Assembly (NCBI RefSeq): GCF_000521215.1 | Contig: NZ_KI928932.1 | Location: 155,093 to 219,092 of the forward strand | From: Labrenzia sp. DG1229 | GTDB taxonomy: Bacteria; Pseudomonadota; Alphaproteobacteria; Rhizobiales; Stappiaceae | Direction of reading: 5' to 3' | Length of the DNA stretch: 64,000 nt | Part shown: one piece after another, positions 1-9,003 of the stretch | Position numbering within the stretch: position 1 is the first letter of the stretch | How the letters are laid out: the number at the start of each line of letters is the position of its first letter | Notes under the pieces: generated by a model | Told to the model about the DNA's origin: nothing | Seen by the model: the letters and a program-made list of their open reading frames with translations, nothing else | The model's database searches: none | Position numbers and translations under genes: made by a program

Positions 1-299
1 GTGAAGTTGAAATCAAAGCCGAGTTCTCTGCCGATTTCGGTCAGCCTGTCGCGCGCGCTCTGGGACTGCTCCTCCGTAGACCCGTATTTGCGCATGATAT
101 GTTCGCGCAGGTTTTCGCCATGGGCAGGCATTTCCGGATTGAGTTCGAACGGATGCCATTTGACTGCGGCCGTCACACCTGTTTGCTCGATCGCCTTTTC
201 CAGCTGTTTGAAGCCGACGATGCACCAGGGACAGACAACATCGGAGACAATATCGATCTGCAGGGCATCTTCCACGTCGAGGTCTGAAATTTCGCTCAT
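1..299 (-). CDS. DsbA-family (FrnE-like) thiol oxidoreductase, 3' part missing
   Basis: The reading frame starts at the ATG at 299 and runs off the left edge, so only about 99 N-terminal residues are visible. A thioredoxin-fold start (DIVSDVVCPWCIVG) carries a CPWC redox motif at residues 23-26. It is followed by KWHPFELNPEMP, a segment typical of the FrnE/2-hydroxychromene-2-carboxylate isomerase branch of the DsbA family. There is no signal peptide, so a cytoplasmic dithiol oxidoreductase is more likely than a periplasmic DsbA. It lies 27 bp downstream of the Kef antiporter gene on the same strand and could be co-transcribed. The substrate cannot be deduced. Confidence 0.85.
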   Translation of the reverse strand, partial: MSEISDLDVEDALQIDIVSDVVCPWCIVGFKQLEKAIEQTGVTAAVKWHPFELNPEMPAHGENLREHIMRKYGSTEEQSQSARDRLTEIGRELGFDFNF

Positions 300-325
300 T
301 GGGGATTCTTTCTTTTAGTGCACAG

Positions 326-2227
326 TCAAAGTGTGGCATCGCCCTTTGGCGGCGGGTTCCAGCCACGTTCGGTCCGTTCATGGCGATCGTCGCCTTGCTC
401 GGCACGCATGATTTCGTAAAGCGTCTCGGAATGGGCACGCATGGCATCAATATAGGACTTGTCGACACCGCCATCGTTATAGTTTTCGCGTAATCCCTCC
501 AGCATTTCACGATCGTGATTGCGGAAATTCTTCGCCCGGGTCCTCGCACGGAACGGGTGCGATCCAAGCTCGATCAACGCGCGGCGGCCAAGGGCCAGCG
601 CTCCTTCGAAGAGTTCGCGCTCGGCACGGTGAGCCCCCGCCATTTCAAGTTCATAAACATGGTGGCGGTCTCTGGCCCGTGCAAGGATCCTGACCTTCGG
701 ATAGGTTTTGGCGACATGTTCGACCACCATGGTCTGCTTGTCCCGGTCATCGATCGCGGCGACGAACAGATCTGCTTCGCCGAGCCCGGCACCATGCAGA
801 AGATCGGGCCGCGTTGCATCTCCGTAAAAGGTCCTCATGCCGATCCGGCCGAGGTTTTCAACCGTTTGCGGATCATGATCAAGGATGACAACATCGTAGC
901 CACTCGTCAGCAGCAGCCGGGAGACGATCTGACCGAAACGTCCCATACCGGCCACAACCACCCGTCCCCTGCTATCGATCACATCCGGCTCACGCTCGGA
1001 TTTCGAGACCGCTCTCGGGGCAACCACTTTCTCATAGAATATGAAAAGTGCAGGTGTGAGCAGCATGGTGATGGCGACAACCAGTGTCATCGTCTGCAGA
1101 AGGGTTTGCTCCAGGACACCGGCACCAGATGCGAATCCGAACAGCACGAATGCAAATTCGCCCGCCTGCGCCAGGCCAAGCGCAAACAGCCAGCGGTCCG
1201 CGCCCCTGAGCCTGAAAACCGTTCCAAGCGTGAACAGCAGTCCGAACTTTACCGCTATCAGGCCGATGGCCAGCCCGAAGATGGTTACGGGCGCGCCGAA
1301 CAGCAGGTCGAAATCGATACCGGCACCAACCGTCAGGAAGAACAGGCCCAGAAGCAATCCCTTGAAGGGTTCGATGTCGCTTTCCAGTTCGTGGCGATAG
1401 TCGCTGTCGGACAGGACAACACCGGCCAGGAACGTGCCGAGCGCCGGTGACAGGCCGACAAAGTCCATCAGCAGGGCAATGCCGATCACAAGCAGCAGAG
1501 CCGTCGCGGTAAAGATTTCGCGCAGATGCGCTTCAGCGATGAACCGGAACACGGGCCTGAGCAAATGACGGCCGGCAAAGATGATCGCGGCAATAACTGC
1601 CAGAATGATCAATGCCTGGGCCCAGCCGGGAAGCGCCGCCAGCGCTTCCCCGCCATGTGCGGCTGCGTCACCGTGTTGGTCGCCGGCATGAGCCTCGGCT
1701 CCGCCGCTGTCTCCGTGAGCGCCTGCCAGGAGCGGCAGAATGGCCAGCATCGGAATGACGGCAATGTCCTGCGTCAGAAGAACCGAAAACGAACTCTGGC
1801 CACCTTGTGTTTTCATCCAGCCTTTTTCATTCAGCGTCTGCAGCACGATTGCCGTCGAGGAAAGCGCCAGGATCATGCCGAGCGCAACGGCGCTTTGCCA
1901 GGTGAGTCCCGCAACAAGACCGATGCCGGCAAAGACAGCTGTTGTTCCCACAACCTGGAGACCGCCCAGACCGATCAACTGCTGCCGCATTTTCCAGAGC
2001 ATCGCCGGCTTAAGTTCCAGTCCGACGAGAAACAGCATCATGACCACACCGAACTCTGCAAAATGCTGCACTTCGGTGGTCTCGGACCCAACGACACCCA
2101 GCACCGGACCGATGACAACGCCGGCAATCAGGTATCCCAGAACGGATCCGAGCCCAAGCCTGTTAGCGACTGGAACGGCGATGACGGCCGCGCAAAGATA
2201 GACGAATGCATCGCTGAGCAACCCCAT
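326..2227 (-). CDS. Kef-type K+/H+ antiporter (CPA2 family, KefB/KefC-like)
   Basis: This 633-residue inner-membrane monovalent cation/proton antiporter belongs to the glutathione-gated potassium efflux class. Residues about 5-400 form the Na+/H+-exchanger membrane domain, with many hydrophobic segments and the LTQDIAVIP stretch near 151-159. A His/Asp/Gly-rich cytoplasmic loop lies at about 171-193 and is longer than I expect for KefB/C. From about 421 there is an RCK/TrkA-N nucleotide-binding domain with VVAGMGRFG. Its ATG overlaps the stop of the upstream flavodoxin-like gene (TGATG), which fits a KefF/KefG ancillary partner. KefB versus KefC cannot be decided by eye. Role by family: K+ efflux to acidify the cytoplasm during electrophile stress. 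Confidence 0.88.
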   Translation of the reverse strand: MGLLSDAFVYLCAAVIAVPVANRLGLGSVLGYLIAGVVIGPVLGVVGSETTEVQHFAEFGVVMMLFLVGLELKPAMLWKMRQQLIGLGGLQVVGTTAVFAGIGLVAGLTWQSAVALGMILALSSTAIVLQTLNEKGWMKTQGGQSSFSVLLTQDIAVIPMLAILPLLAGAHGDSGGAEAHAGDQHGDAAAHGGEALAALPGWAQALIILAVIAAIIFAGRHLLRPVFRFIAEAHLREIFTATALLLVIGIALLMDFVGLSPALGTFLAGVVLSDSDYRHELESDIEPFKGLLLGLFFLTVGAGIDFDLLFGAPVTIFGLAIGLIAVKFGLLFTLGTVFRLRGADRWLFALGLAQAGEFAFVLFGFASGAGVLEQTLLQTMTLVVAITMLLTPALFIFYEKVVAPRAVSKSEREPDVIDSRGRVVVAGMGRFGQIVSRLLLTSGYDVVILDHDPQTVENLGRIGMRTFYGDATRPDLLHGAGLGEADLFVAAIDDRDKQTMVVEHVAKTYPKVRILARARDRHHVYELEMAGAHRAERELFEGALALGRRALIELGSHPFRARTRAKNFRNHDREMLEGLRENYNDGGVDKSYIDAMRAHSETLYEIMRAEQGDDRHERTERGWNPPPKGDATL

Positions 2228-2844
2228 CAGCCGGCCTCCCCTTTCAAAATGAAGTCGTCGAGAACGTCGCCCAATAGCGTTGCCTTTGCCGCCCTTTGAA
2301 GATCGAACCGGTCTGCGACGAGAGCCTTGAGAAGGTCGTCATAGGCGTTTCGGTGCACATCAAGGCGATTGTCCTGAACCGCACGCCCTGCACCGAACAT
2401 GACAAACGGTGCAAGATAACGCATGCCGCAGAGATCCGCTGTCTTTTCGAATGGTGCGAGCAGGCTTCTGAGATCCAGATGATTCATGCCGTCCGTTGAA
2501 TAGGCATTCGGCTTTGCGCCTGTGGATATCGCATTCAGGAATGTCTTGCCGTCCAGGGCATGGCCATGAAGCCCGTAGGCAAAGCCGTGTTCGAGGACCA
2601 GGTCTTGCCACTCCTTCATGATCGCCGGTGCCGAGTACCAGTAGAGCGGATGCTGAAAGATGATGACGTCATGAGCGACCAGCCTGGACTGTTCCCTGTC
2701 GACGTCGATATCGAAATCCGGATATTCCGCATAGAGGTCGACGGCCGTGACGCCCTGAACCGCCTGTGCAGTTTCAAACAGTGGATAATTCACCTCTGAC
2801 CTGTCCGGCCTTGGATGCGCGAAAAGAACCAGTACCTTGGCCAA
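2227..2844 (-). CDS. KefF/KefG-like NAD(P)H oxidoreductase (flavodoxin_2 fold)
   Basis: This protein of about 206 residues has the flavodoxin-2/NQO1-like fold: KVLVLFAHPRPDRSEVN at the N terminus binds FMN/FAD phosphate, and FQHPLYWYSAPAIMKEW is the typical KefF/YwrO segment. I place the start at the TTG at 2844 because the family pattern begins almost there; a GTG at 2886 would add an unconserved stretch. The stop overlaps the start codon of the antiporter gene, implying translational coupling. By family, KefF/KefG bind Kef channels and are needed for full efflux activity. The start codon is the main uncertainty. Confidence 0.85.
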   Translation of the reverse strand: MAKVLVLFAHPRPDRSEVNYPLFETAQAVQGVTAVDLYAEYPDFDIDVDREQSRLVAHDVIIFQHPLYWYSAPAIMKEWQDLVLEHGFAYGLHGHALDGKTFLNAISTGAKPNAYSTDGMNHLDLRSLLAPFEKTADLCGMRYLAPFVMFGAGRAVQDNRLDVHRNAYDDLLKALVADRFDLQRAAKATLLGDVLDDFILKGEAG

Positions 2845-3287
2845 GAAAACCCCCGCTCGTCCAGATGTCCCGGGCGGTTTCACCACCCGGTCTTGATGAC
2901 AAACAAATTACCGCCCCATCGGGAGGCGGATCTCAAGGTCCGACTGGAAGAATGATCAGCAAGTCCTTCGATTGCCTGCTCATTCTTCCCGGCCCCGCGC
3001 CGCATCTCAAGAGGAGGATTGTGAACATTCAATCGATCCTGCCGGTCGCCTGAAATCCCTTCCGGCTTTTCCTGAGGTTACAGGAGCCGGCGACGCTCCG
3101 ACAATCGTTTTGTCTTCCTCAAGCCGCCTGCAAGCATGCGGCAAGCACGACCGGGGTGCAAATGGATCCGTTCCGGGTTTGCCACCTGAATGACGACCGG
3201 TTTTTCAATCACCTGTCGAGAACACAGGGCGGCCGGCCGCAATTTGAACGTCGGACCCTGGGACCGGAGCAAAACCCGCCCCGGATC
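2845..3287. other. Intergenic stretch, no gene seen
   Basis: About 440 bases lie between the 5' end of the Kef accessory gene and the 3' end of the next minus-strand gene. Frames here are short or run into neighbours as shadows. I see no hairpin with a T-run, no RNA gene and no repeat. It should hold the promoter of the kef pair. Confidence 0.5.
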
Positions 3288-4418
3288 TCACAGGGTGCTG
3301 ATCTGAACGCGGCTCCCGGTTTCGCCGGATTTCGCGATCGCGTGAATAACGGCCTCAAAGTGGAGCGCATCCTTGAAGGAAGGTATCGCCTGACGGTCTT
3401 CCACGATGGATCGAAGCAATTCGTGGACTTCGATCACCTTGAGGTCGTTGAAACCGAGCTGATGACCTGCCGCCGGCACGAATTGACCATAGGGAGGATG
3501 CGCCGGGCCGCTCAGCAGGGTCTTGAACCCCTGCTCCGCAAGCGGACCCCGGTTCTGGTAGAGACGCAGCTCGTTCATCCGTTCCTGGTCGAAGGTGATC
3601 ATGCCTTCCGTGCCATGAACTTCAAACCCGATGTAACTCTTGCGTCCCCAGGCACTGCGGGACGTCGAAACGACGCCGTGTACGCCATTTTCGAATGTCA
3701 GCAGTGCGGACGCGATATCCTCGTTTTCCACTTCGCGACGCTCACTGGATCCTTCTCCCACCGGCCGCGTCGCATGAACGGTTTTGGTTTCCGCGACGAG
3801 GCTTTCGATTGGGCCGACGAGAGCGGCTGCCAGGGAAATCAGGTGGCATCCCAGATCGCCGAGCGTTCCAAGTCCCGCATCAGCCTTGGTTGCCCGCCAG
3901 GTCCATGCAAGTTCGGGATCAGCCTGATAGTCCTCGTCCACCATGCCCCGGAAATGAACCACTCGGCCGATCGCGCCATCGGCGATCAGTTTGCGCGCAT
4001 GGGCAATCGCGGGATTGTGAAGATAGTTATAGCCCACGATTGTCCTGGAGCCGGAGCCTTCGGCAACCGTCAGCAGTGCCTTTGCATCCTCCAGCGTGAG
4101 GGCCATGGGCTTTTCAAGGTGCACATGCTTGCCCGCAGCCAGGGCCGCCAGGGCCATTTCCTTGTGCACCTTGTTGGGCGTTGTGATGCAGACGATATCG
4201 ACATCGGGATCTGCGACGAGATCTCGCCAGTCGGCAGTTCCCCTGGCAAATCCGAACTGGCGCGCGAAACCGTCGGCCTTGTCGGACGGCACGTCGCACA
4301 AAACCTCCAGACGAAGGTCCGGCACATCGCCGAAGACAGCCTTTACCGACCCATAGGCCAGCGCATGACACTTGCCCATGAATCCTGTGCCGACAAGTCC
4401 GACGCCAAGACTTTTCAT
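3288..4418 (-). CDS. Gfo/Idh/MocA-family oxidoreductase, inositol-locus dehydrogenase
   Basis: This 376-residue NAD(P)-dependent dehydrogenase has an N-terminal Rossmann motif, GTGFMGKCHALAYG (about residues 10-23), and the family signature HLEKPMALT near 95-103. The C-terminal Gfo/Idh/MocA substrate domain follows. It lies 170 bp downstream of iolG on the same strand at one end of the inositol cluster. By position it probably oxidises or epimerises an inositol isomer or related cyclitol, as IolW, IolX or IolU-type enzymes do elsewhere. Substrate assignment is inference from context. The ATG at 4418 directly precedes the Rossmann strand. Confidence 0.85.
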   Translation of the reverse strand: MKSLGVGLVGTGFMGKCHALAYGSVKAVFGDVPDLRLEVLCDVPSDKADGFARQFGFARGTADWRDLVADPDVDIVCITTPNKVHKEMALAALAAGKHVHLEKPMALTLEDAKALLTVAEGSGSRTIVGYNYLHNPAIAHARKLIADGAIGRVVHFRGMVDEDYQADPELAWTWRATKADAGLGTLGDLGCHLISLAAALVGPIESLVAETKTVHATRPVGEGSSERREVENEDIASALLTFENGVHGVVSTSRSAWGRKSYIGFEVHGTEGMITFDQERMNELRLYQNRGPLAEQGFKTLLSGPAHPPYGQFVPAAGHQLGFNDLKVIEVHELLRSIVEDRQAIPSFKDALHFEAVIHAIAKSGETGSRVQISTL

Positions 4419-4588
4419 CGCATGATTCTCCCGTTTCTGCGACCAGTCTGACCCGATCGCCGTCGCCTTCGGCCAGAGGAAACGCGCAGCGCTTTCTCCG
4501 GACGATGACTGCTTGTTCCGATTGTTCAGGCCATCCGCCGGGACCGACCTGAGTGTCCGCCTCAGGATGAGGTCCGTATGCAGTTGAC

Positions 4589-5587
4589 CTAAACTTCATC
4601 CAGCCCGACCGACCGCCGTTCTGCGACCGACTTCAGGGCCGCTTCTGCCAGAGCCAGAGCCTTGAGGCCATCTTCGCCTGACGGATACGGAGCAACCTTG
4701 TTTTCAATGGAATTGACAAAAGCGGCGATTTCCGCCGCATAGGCTTCGGTATAGCGTGTCATGAAGAAATCGTGCAGCGGCGGCCTCGCGTAACCTTCAG
4801 CCGTAGCGACCTCGATGCCGACCGGACGCTGGTTTTCCGCGGCAACCGCTCCTTTTGATCCATGCACTTCGATACGCTGGTCGTAGCCATACGTCGCCCG
4901 TCTGGAATTGGAAATTGAACACTGCTTGCCGGAGGCCGTCATCAGTACCACTGTCGCACTGTCATAATCACCCAGTTTTCCGATTTCCGGATCGACCAGG
5001 ACGGACGCGGTCGCGTAGACCGTGGAGATCTCTTCGCCCAGCAGAAAACGGGCAATGTCGAAATCATGGATGGTCATGTCGCGGAAGATGCCGCCGGAGG
5101 ACTGGATATAGGTTGGCGGAGGCGCCCCCGGGTCGCGGGAAATGATCTGGACCATCTCGACGTCTCCGATACGGCCCTCGTCGATTGCCTCGCGCACGGC
5201 CCGGAAGTGCGGATCGAACCGGCGGTTGAAGCCGAGCATCAACACCGCACCACACTCCTCGACCGTCTTGAGGCAGGACTTCGTGCGTTCCAGAGACAGG
5301 TCGATCGGCTTTTCACAGAAGATCGCCTTACCCGCGCGCGCGAATTGCTCGATCAGGTCCGCATGCATGTTCGTCGGCGTGCAGATGATGACCGCATCGA
5401 CGTCGCCCGCCGCCGCTATCGCGTCTATCGTGCTCACACGGGCACCATGTTGTGCGGCAAGAGCATTGGCGGCTTCTTCAAAAGCATCGGCAACTGCCAC
5501 CAGGTTGGCGCCATCCGTCGCACCGACAGCCTTTGCATGAACCTTTCCGATACGTCCGGCCCCAAGCAGGGCGACATTCACGGTCAT
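4589..5587 (-). CDS. iolG: Inositol 2-dehydrogenase
   Basis: This enzyme oxidises myo-inositol to scyllo-inosose (2-keto-myo-inositol) with NAD+, the first step of inositol catabolism. The 332 residues begin TVNVALLGAGRIGKVHAKAV (Rossmann glycine motif at about 8-13) and carry the family motif FCEKPIDLS near residue 92. The ATG at 5587 is preceded by AAAGGAAAC, so I prefer it to an in-frame codon 15 bases upstream. It is divergent from the RpiR-type regulator gene, and the shared 120-bp gap contains an IolR-type box. The other iol enzymes lie on the opposite strand beyond the ABC genes. Confidence 0.9.
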   Translation of the reverse strand: MTVNVALLGAGRIGKVHAKAVGATDGANLVAVADAFEEAANALAAQHGARVSTIDAIAAAGDVDAVIICTPTNMHADLIEQFARAGKAIFCEKPIDLSLERTKSCLKTVEECGAVLMLGFNRRFDPHFRAVREAIDEGRIGDVEMVQIISRDPGAPPPTYIQSSGGIFRDMTIHDFDIARFLLGEEISTVYATASVLVDPEIGKLGDYDSATVVLMTASGKQCSISNSRRATYGYDQRIEVHGSKGAVAAENQRPVGIEVATAEGYARPPLHDFFMTRYTEAYAAEIAAFVNSIENKVAPYPSGEDGLKALALAEAALKSVAERRSVGLDEV

Positions 5588-5646
5588 GATGTTTCCTTTC
5601 AAGACTAAAGGGCACTGAATTGGCCCAAACGGCGGCTTGCCAATTT

Positions 5647-5660
5647 AGAATAAAAATTCC
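5647..5660. promoter_or_regulatory. Candidate IolR (RpiR-type) operator between iolG and its regulator
   Basis: The bases read AGAA-TAAAAA-TTCC inside a wider GAAT/ATTC inverted repeat. The Sinorhizobium IolR site is, as I recall, GGAA-N6-TTCC, so this is one mismatch away with exact spacing. It lies 60 bp upstream of iolG and 47 bp upstream of the regulator, and could control both. The same box recurs before the ABC importer at 6599. Function is inferred. Confidence 0.5.
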
Positions 5661-5706
5661 AAAATCACTTTCCACGGAATGTGTCAAGTCGGAAAAGAAC
5701 AATACA

Positions 5707-6564
5707 ATGAAAGATGCCAAGCAGGATACTGACGAATCTCGGTATGAGAACGGTTCAGCGCCCGACACGATAGATGCCTTTTTCAGTCGCCTTGGCAATA
5801 CGGCCGATGATCTTCCGAAACGACTGAAACAGTTTGCGGATTTCATTGCAGCCAATCCCGACCGTGTTGCTGTTTCAACCGTAGCCGAATTGGCCGAGGG
5901 GGCCGATGTCCAACCCTCAGCTGTCATGCGTTTTTGCCAGGAAATGGGGTTCACGGGCTTTTCCCAGATGCAAAAGCTTTTCCGATCCGGTTATTCCCGG
6001 AAATGGCCGGACTACGCGACGCGCCTCGACAAACTGCGCGAACACGGCGCCGAATCTCCCTCCGCGCTGCTTGCGGAATTCGTCGAGGTCGGACGGGCGT
6101 CTCTTGAAAACCTGATGACCACCGTCGAACCGCGGTCTCTTCAACAGGCAGTGGATGTTTTGGCCCGTGCGGAAACGATCCATATGATCGGCTTTCGCCG
6201 CGCGTTTCCTGTCACGTCCTACCTTGCATATGCCTTTGAGAAAATGGATGTCCCCGCGGTCCTTCACTCCGGGCTTGCAAATATCAACATGGAGCATCTG
6301 ATCAGACCCAATGACGCCGTGATTGCAGTGACGTTCGCCCCTTACACCCAGATGACACTCGACATCGTCGCAAGAGCTCGCGAAACCGGAGCGGATATCG
6401 TGGCGATCACCGACATGGTCACAAGTCCGCTTGCGCGCTTCAAGGCCATCCAGCTGCTCGTCTCCGATCTCGACGTCGGTGCGTTCCGTGCCTTGTCCGC
6501 AAGTCTCTCTCTTGCAATAACTTTGGCCGTCTCCGTGGGTGCGCAGCGCAACAGAATAAATTGA
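5707..6564 (+). CDS. iolR: MurR/RpiR-family regulator, probable inositol repressor
   Basis: This 285-residue regulator has an N-terminal RpiR helix-turn-helix (about residues 25-100, with STVAELAEGADVQPSAVMRF as the recognition region). A C-terminal SIS sugar-phosphate-binding domain (about 145-275) contains IHMIGFRRAFP. It sits between iolG (divergent) and the sugar ABC importer plus iolCDEB (same strand), the arrangement of rhizobial iolR. By family it represses iol genes until a phosphorylated inositol intermediate binds the SIS domain. The ATG at 5707 is preferred over earlier in-frame codons that add only unconserved sequence. Identical box-like motifs flank the gene, consistent with autoregulation. 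Confidence 0.85.
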   Translation: MKDAKQDTDESRYENGSAPDTIDAFFSRLGNTADDLPKRLKQFADFIAANPDRVAVSTVAELAEGADVQPSAVMRFCQEMGFTGFSQMQKLFRSGYSRKWPDYATRLDKLREHGAESPSALLAEFVEVGRASLENLMTTVEPRSLQQAVDVLARAETIHMIGFRRAFPVTSYLAYAFEKMDVPAVLHSGLANINMEHLIRPNDAVIAVTFAPYTQMTLDIVARARETGADIVAITDMVTSPLARFKAIQLLVSDLDVGAFRALSASLSLAITLAVSVGAQRNRIN

Positions 6565-6598
6565 TTTTGGAAAAAATGTGTTGCAATCAACAAATTTT

Positions 6599-6612
6599 AG
6601 AATTTATATTCC
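6599..6612. promoter_or_regulatory. Candidate IolR operator upstream of the inositol ABC/iol operon
   Basis: AGAA-TTTATA-TTCC has the same half-sites and N6 spacing as the box at 5647. It sits about 90 bp before the binding-protein start. A partial GGAA-N6 half-site lies at 6569-6578. It is probably the control point of the long 6703-15329 transcript. Inferred from position and repetition. Confidence 0.5.
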
Positions 6613-6702
6613 ATTTGTGGTCGGGACCTCCCGATGCCACCTTTGATTTCTGAAATCGCGGACGGGAGACATGGTCCGCGGAAATTGTTCTGGGAGGAAC
6701 GG

Positions 6703-7644
6703 ATGAAGAAGACATTGTTTGCGCTGGCTGCAGCAGCTGTTGCATTTACGGGTTTTTCGGCTCCGGCTGTTGCTGAAGGGGAGCGTTTTGTTCTTGTCAG
6801 CCATGCGCCGGACAGCGACAGCTGGTGGAACACGATCAAGAACGGTCTTGCGCTTGCTGGAGAGCAGGTTGGGGTCGAGGTTGAGTATCGCAATCCGCCG
6901 ACGGGTGACATTGCCGACATGGCGCGCATCATCGAGCAGACGGCTGCGTCCAACCCTGACGGTATCATCACCACGCTTGCCGATCCCGATGTTCTGAGCG
7001 GACCGATCCAGAATGCGGTTGCCAAGGGCATTCCTGTGATCATCATCAACTCCGGCACGCCCGAGCAGGCAGCCGAGGTTGGAGCGCTGATGTATGTCGG
7101 CCAGCCGGAATATGATGCTGGTCTGGCGGCTGGACAGCGCGCCAAGCGGGATGGTGTTGGTTCGTTCCTGTGTGTGAACCACGTTGTGTCGAACCCGGTT
7201 GTCGGCGAGCGCTGCCGCGGCTTTGCGGACGGTCTTGGCGTTGATCTTGGCGACAGCATGATCGACAGCGGCCAGGATCCGGCCGAGATCAAGAACAAGG
7301 TCAAGGCGTATCTGTCTGCCAATCCGGACGTGGACGCGATCCTGACCCTCGGCCCGACCTCCGCGGACCCGACCATCGGCGCTCTTCAGGACATCGGCAA
7401 GGCCGGCGAGATCTATTTCGGCACGTTCGACCTGGGCACAGAGATCGTCAAGGGCATCAAGGACGGCACCATACAGTGGGGCATTGACCAGCAGCCTTTC
7501 CTGCAGGCCTACCTGCCGGTGATCGTTCTTGCGAACTACCAGCGTTTTGGTGTTCTGCCGGGCAACAACATCAACTCCGGCCCGGGCTTCATCACCAAGG
7601 ATGCCCTTGCCAAGGTTGAAGAGTTTGCCGGCGAGTATCGCTAG
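6703..7644 (+). CDS. Sugar ABC transporter, periplasmic binding protein (inositol type)
   Basis: This 313-residue protein is a type-I periplasmic binding fold protein (Peripla_BP_4, RbsB/FrcB-like). It has a clear Sec signal peptide ending near AVAEG at about residue 26. Typical motifs are DSWWNTIKNGL, NPDGIITTLADP and IPVIIINSGTP. The ATG at 6703 follows GGGAGGAAC. It opens the operon with permease, ATPase and iolCDEB, so myo-inositol or a related cyclitol is the likely ligand, as for IbpA; this is context, not proof. Two hairpins follow the stop codon, probably keeping this protein more abundant than the membrane parts. Codon use (many GTT and GAG) differs from the permease that follows. 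Confidence 0.85.
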   Translation: MKKTLFALAAAAVAFTGFSAPAVAEGERFVLVSHAPDSDSWWNTIKNGLALAGEQVGVEVEYRNPPTGDIADMARIIEQTAASNPDGIITTLADPDVLSGPIQNAVAKGIPVIIINSGTPEQAAEVGALMYVGQPEYDAGLAAGQRAKRDGVGSFLCVNHVVSNPVVGERCRGFADGLGVDLGDSMIDSGQDPAEIKNKVKAYLSANPDVDAILTLGPTSADPTIGALQDIGKAGEIYFGTFDLGTEIVKGIKDGTIQWGIDQQPFLQAYLPVIVLANYQRFGVLPGNNINSGPGFITKDALAKVEEFAGEYR

Positions 7645-7653
7645 GAGCGTCTT

Positions 7654-7701
7654 GTGACCGCCGCGCGGCGGTCACCTGGAGAGGCGGCGCGCTGCCTCTC
7701 C
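7654..7701 (+). promoter_or_regulatory. Two tandem intercistronic hairpins after the binding-protein gene
   Basis: A perfect 22-base palindrome at 7654-7675 (arms GTGACCGCCGC/GCGGCGGTCAC) is followed at once by GGAGAGGC-N8-GCCTCTCC at 7678-7701. Neither has a downstream T-run. They most likely stabilise the upstream transcript or partly attenuate readthrough into the permease gene 170 bp further on. Confidence 0.7.
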
Positions 7702-7874
7702 GTTCAGGGCACGGGCCCGAACCGGAACGACCGCGTTTGCAGGTCCGTTTCCTGGGACAGCACACAAGAGACCGGGCTGGCGCTGTCCCGCCTTGTCGAC
7801 CAACCCAGGACATAAAGGTCTTGCGGCAGGGCCGCAGTGAAGCGGCCGGCCACACGGCACGCAGGAGGAAATCC

Positions 7875-9002
7875 ATGGCTGAGTCCCAACCGACCGCCGC
7901 GCCTCAAAAGGATGAACGCGTCCGCGAGATGTCATCCTTGCGCAAGGCCCTGATCCGTCCCGAGCTGGGCGCGATCTGCGGCACAATACTCGTTTTCGTG
8001 TTCTTTCTCAGTATTGCCAGCGACAGCGGCATGTTCGCGCCTGAAGGCATTTTCAACTGGGGCACGGTTTCCGCCCAGTTCGCCATCATCGCCGTCGGCG
8101 CCTGTCTGTTGATGATCGCGGGCGAGTTCGACCTGTCCGTCGGATCGATGATCGGCTTTTCCGGCATCATCATTGCCCTGATGAGCGTCCAGTGGGGCTT
8201 TCCCACCTGGTTTTCCATTCTGGTCGCCTTTGCCCTGGCGCTGGCCATCGGCGCCCTCAACGGCTATCTGGTGGTCAAGACCGGCCTGCCCTCCTTCATC
8301 GTCACCCTGGCCTTTTTGTACATCCTGCGCGGTCTGACGATCTTCATTGCCATTGCCACCACCCGCAAGACCATCATCGGCGGCGTCAAGGATGCGGCCG
8401 AGGGTGATCCGATCGCCTGGCTCTTCGGCGGCAAGGTCTTCAACTGGCTGTTCGTCTGGCTGGCAGATCTGGGCGTGGTCGGCAAGTTCGTTGCCGGTCC
8501 CAAGGCCGGACAGCCGGTGGTCGAGGGCATTCCGATGCTGATGATCTGGGCCCTGATCCTGATCATCTTCGGTCATTTCCTGTTGACCCGCACCAAGTTC
8601 GGCAACTGGATCTTCGCCTCTGGCGGCGATGCCCAGGCGGCCCGCTATGTCGGTGTGCCGGTCAACCGGGTCAAGATCTCGATGTTCATGTTCACCGCCT
8701 TCTGCGCCACCATCTTCGCCACCTGCCAGGTGATGGAGTTCGGCTCTGCGGCGGCCGACCGCGGTCTGCTCAAGGAATTCGAGGCCATCATCTCCGTCGT
8801 CATCGGAGGGGCACTGCTGACCGGCGGCTACGGCTCGGTCATCGGTGCCGCGCTCGGCGCCCTCATCTTCGGCGTCGTCCAGCAGGGTCTGTTCTTTGCC
8901 GGCGTCGAGAGCTCGCTCTTCCGCGTCTTCCTCGGCGTGATCCTGCTGCTCGCGGTGATCCTCAACACCTATATCCGCCGCATGATCACGGGAGAACGTT
9001 GA
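7875..9002 (+). CDS. Sugar ABC transporter permease (RbsC/FrcC-like)
   Basis: This 375-residue inner-membrane permease belongs to the BPD_transp_2 (ribose/fructose/inositol) family. It has about ten hydrophobic segments and the motif [20 protein letters not shown] near residue 75, characteristic of RbsC/XylH relatives. The ATG at 7875 has AGGAGGAA in front. An in-frame codon at 7737 would add an unconserved hydrophilic stretch and is rejected. Stop and next start are separated by one base. Composition is strongly GC-ending compared with the binding-protein gene. Confidence 0.88.
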   Translation: MAESQPTAAPQKDERVREMSSLRKALIRPELGAICGTILVFVFFLSIASDSGMFAPEGIFNWGTVSAQFAIIAVGACLLMIAGEFDLSVGSMIGFSGIIIALMSVQWGFPTWFSILVAFALALAIGALNGYLVVKTGLPSFIVTLAFLYILRGLTIFIAIATTRKTIIGGVKDAAEGDPIAWLFGGKVFNWLFVWLADLGVVGKFVAGPKAGQPVVEGIPMLMIWALILIIFGHFLLTRTKFGNWIFASGGDAQAARYVGVPVNRVKISMFMFTAFCATIFATCQVMEFGSAAADRGLLKEFEAIISVVIGGALLTGGYGSVIGAALGALIFGVVQQGLFFAGVESSLFRVFLGVILLLAVILNTYIRRMITGER

Positions 9003-9003
9003 C

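Noticed and set aside
515..2299. Plus-strand frames opposite the Kef antiporter
   Set aside because: Low-complexity Gln/Arg/His-rich translations without family features; the minus strand encodes a full-length antiporter.
3156..4451. 431-residue plus-strand frame opposite the Gfo/Idh/MocA gene
   Set aside because: Shadow frame; the minus-strand protein has the Rossmann and EKP motifs.
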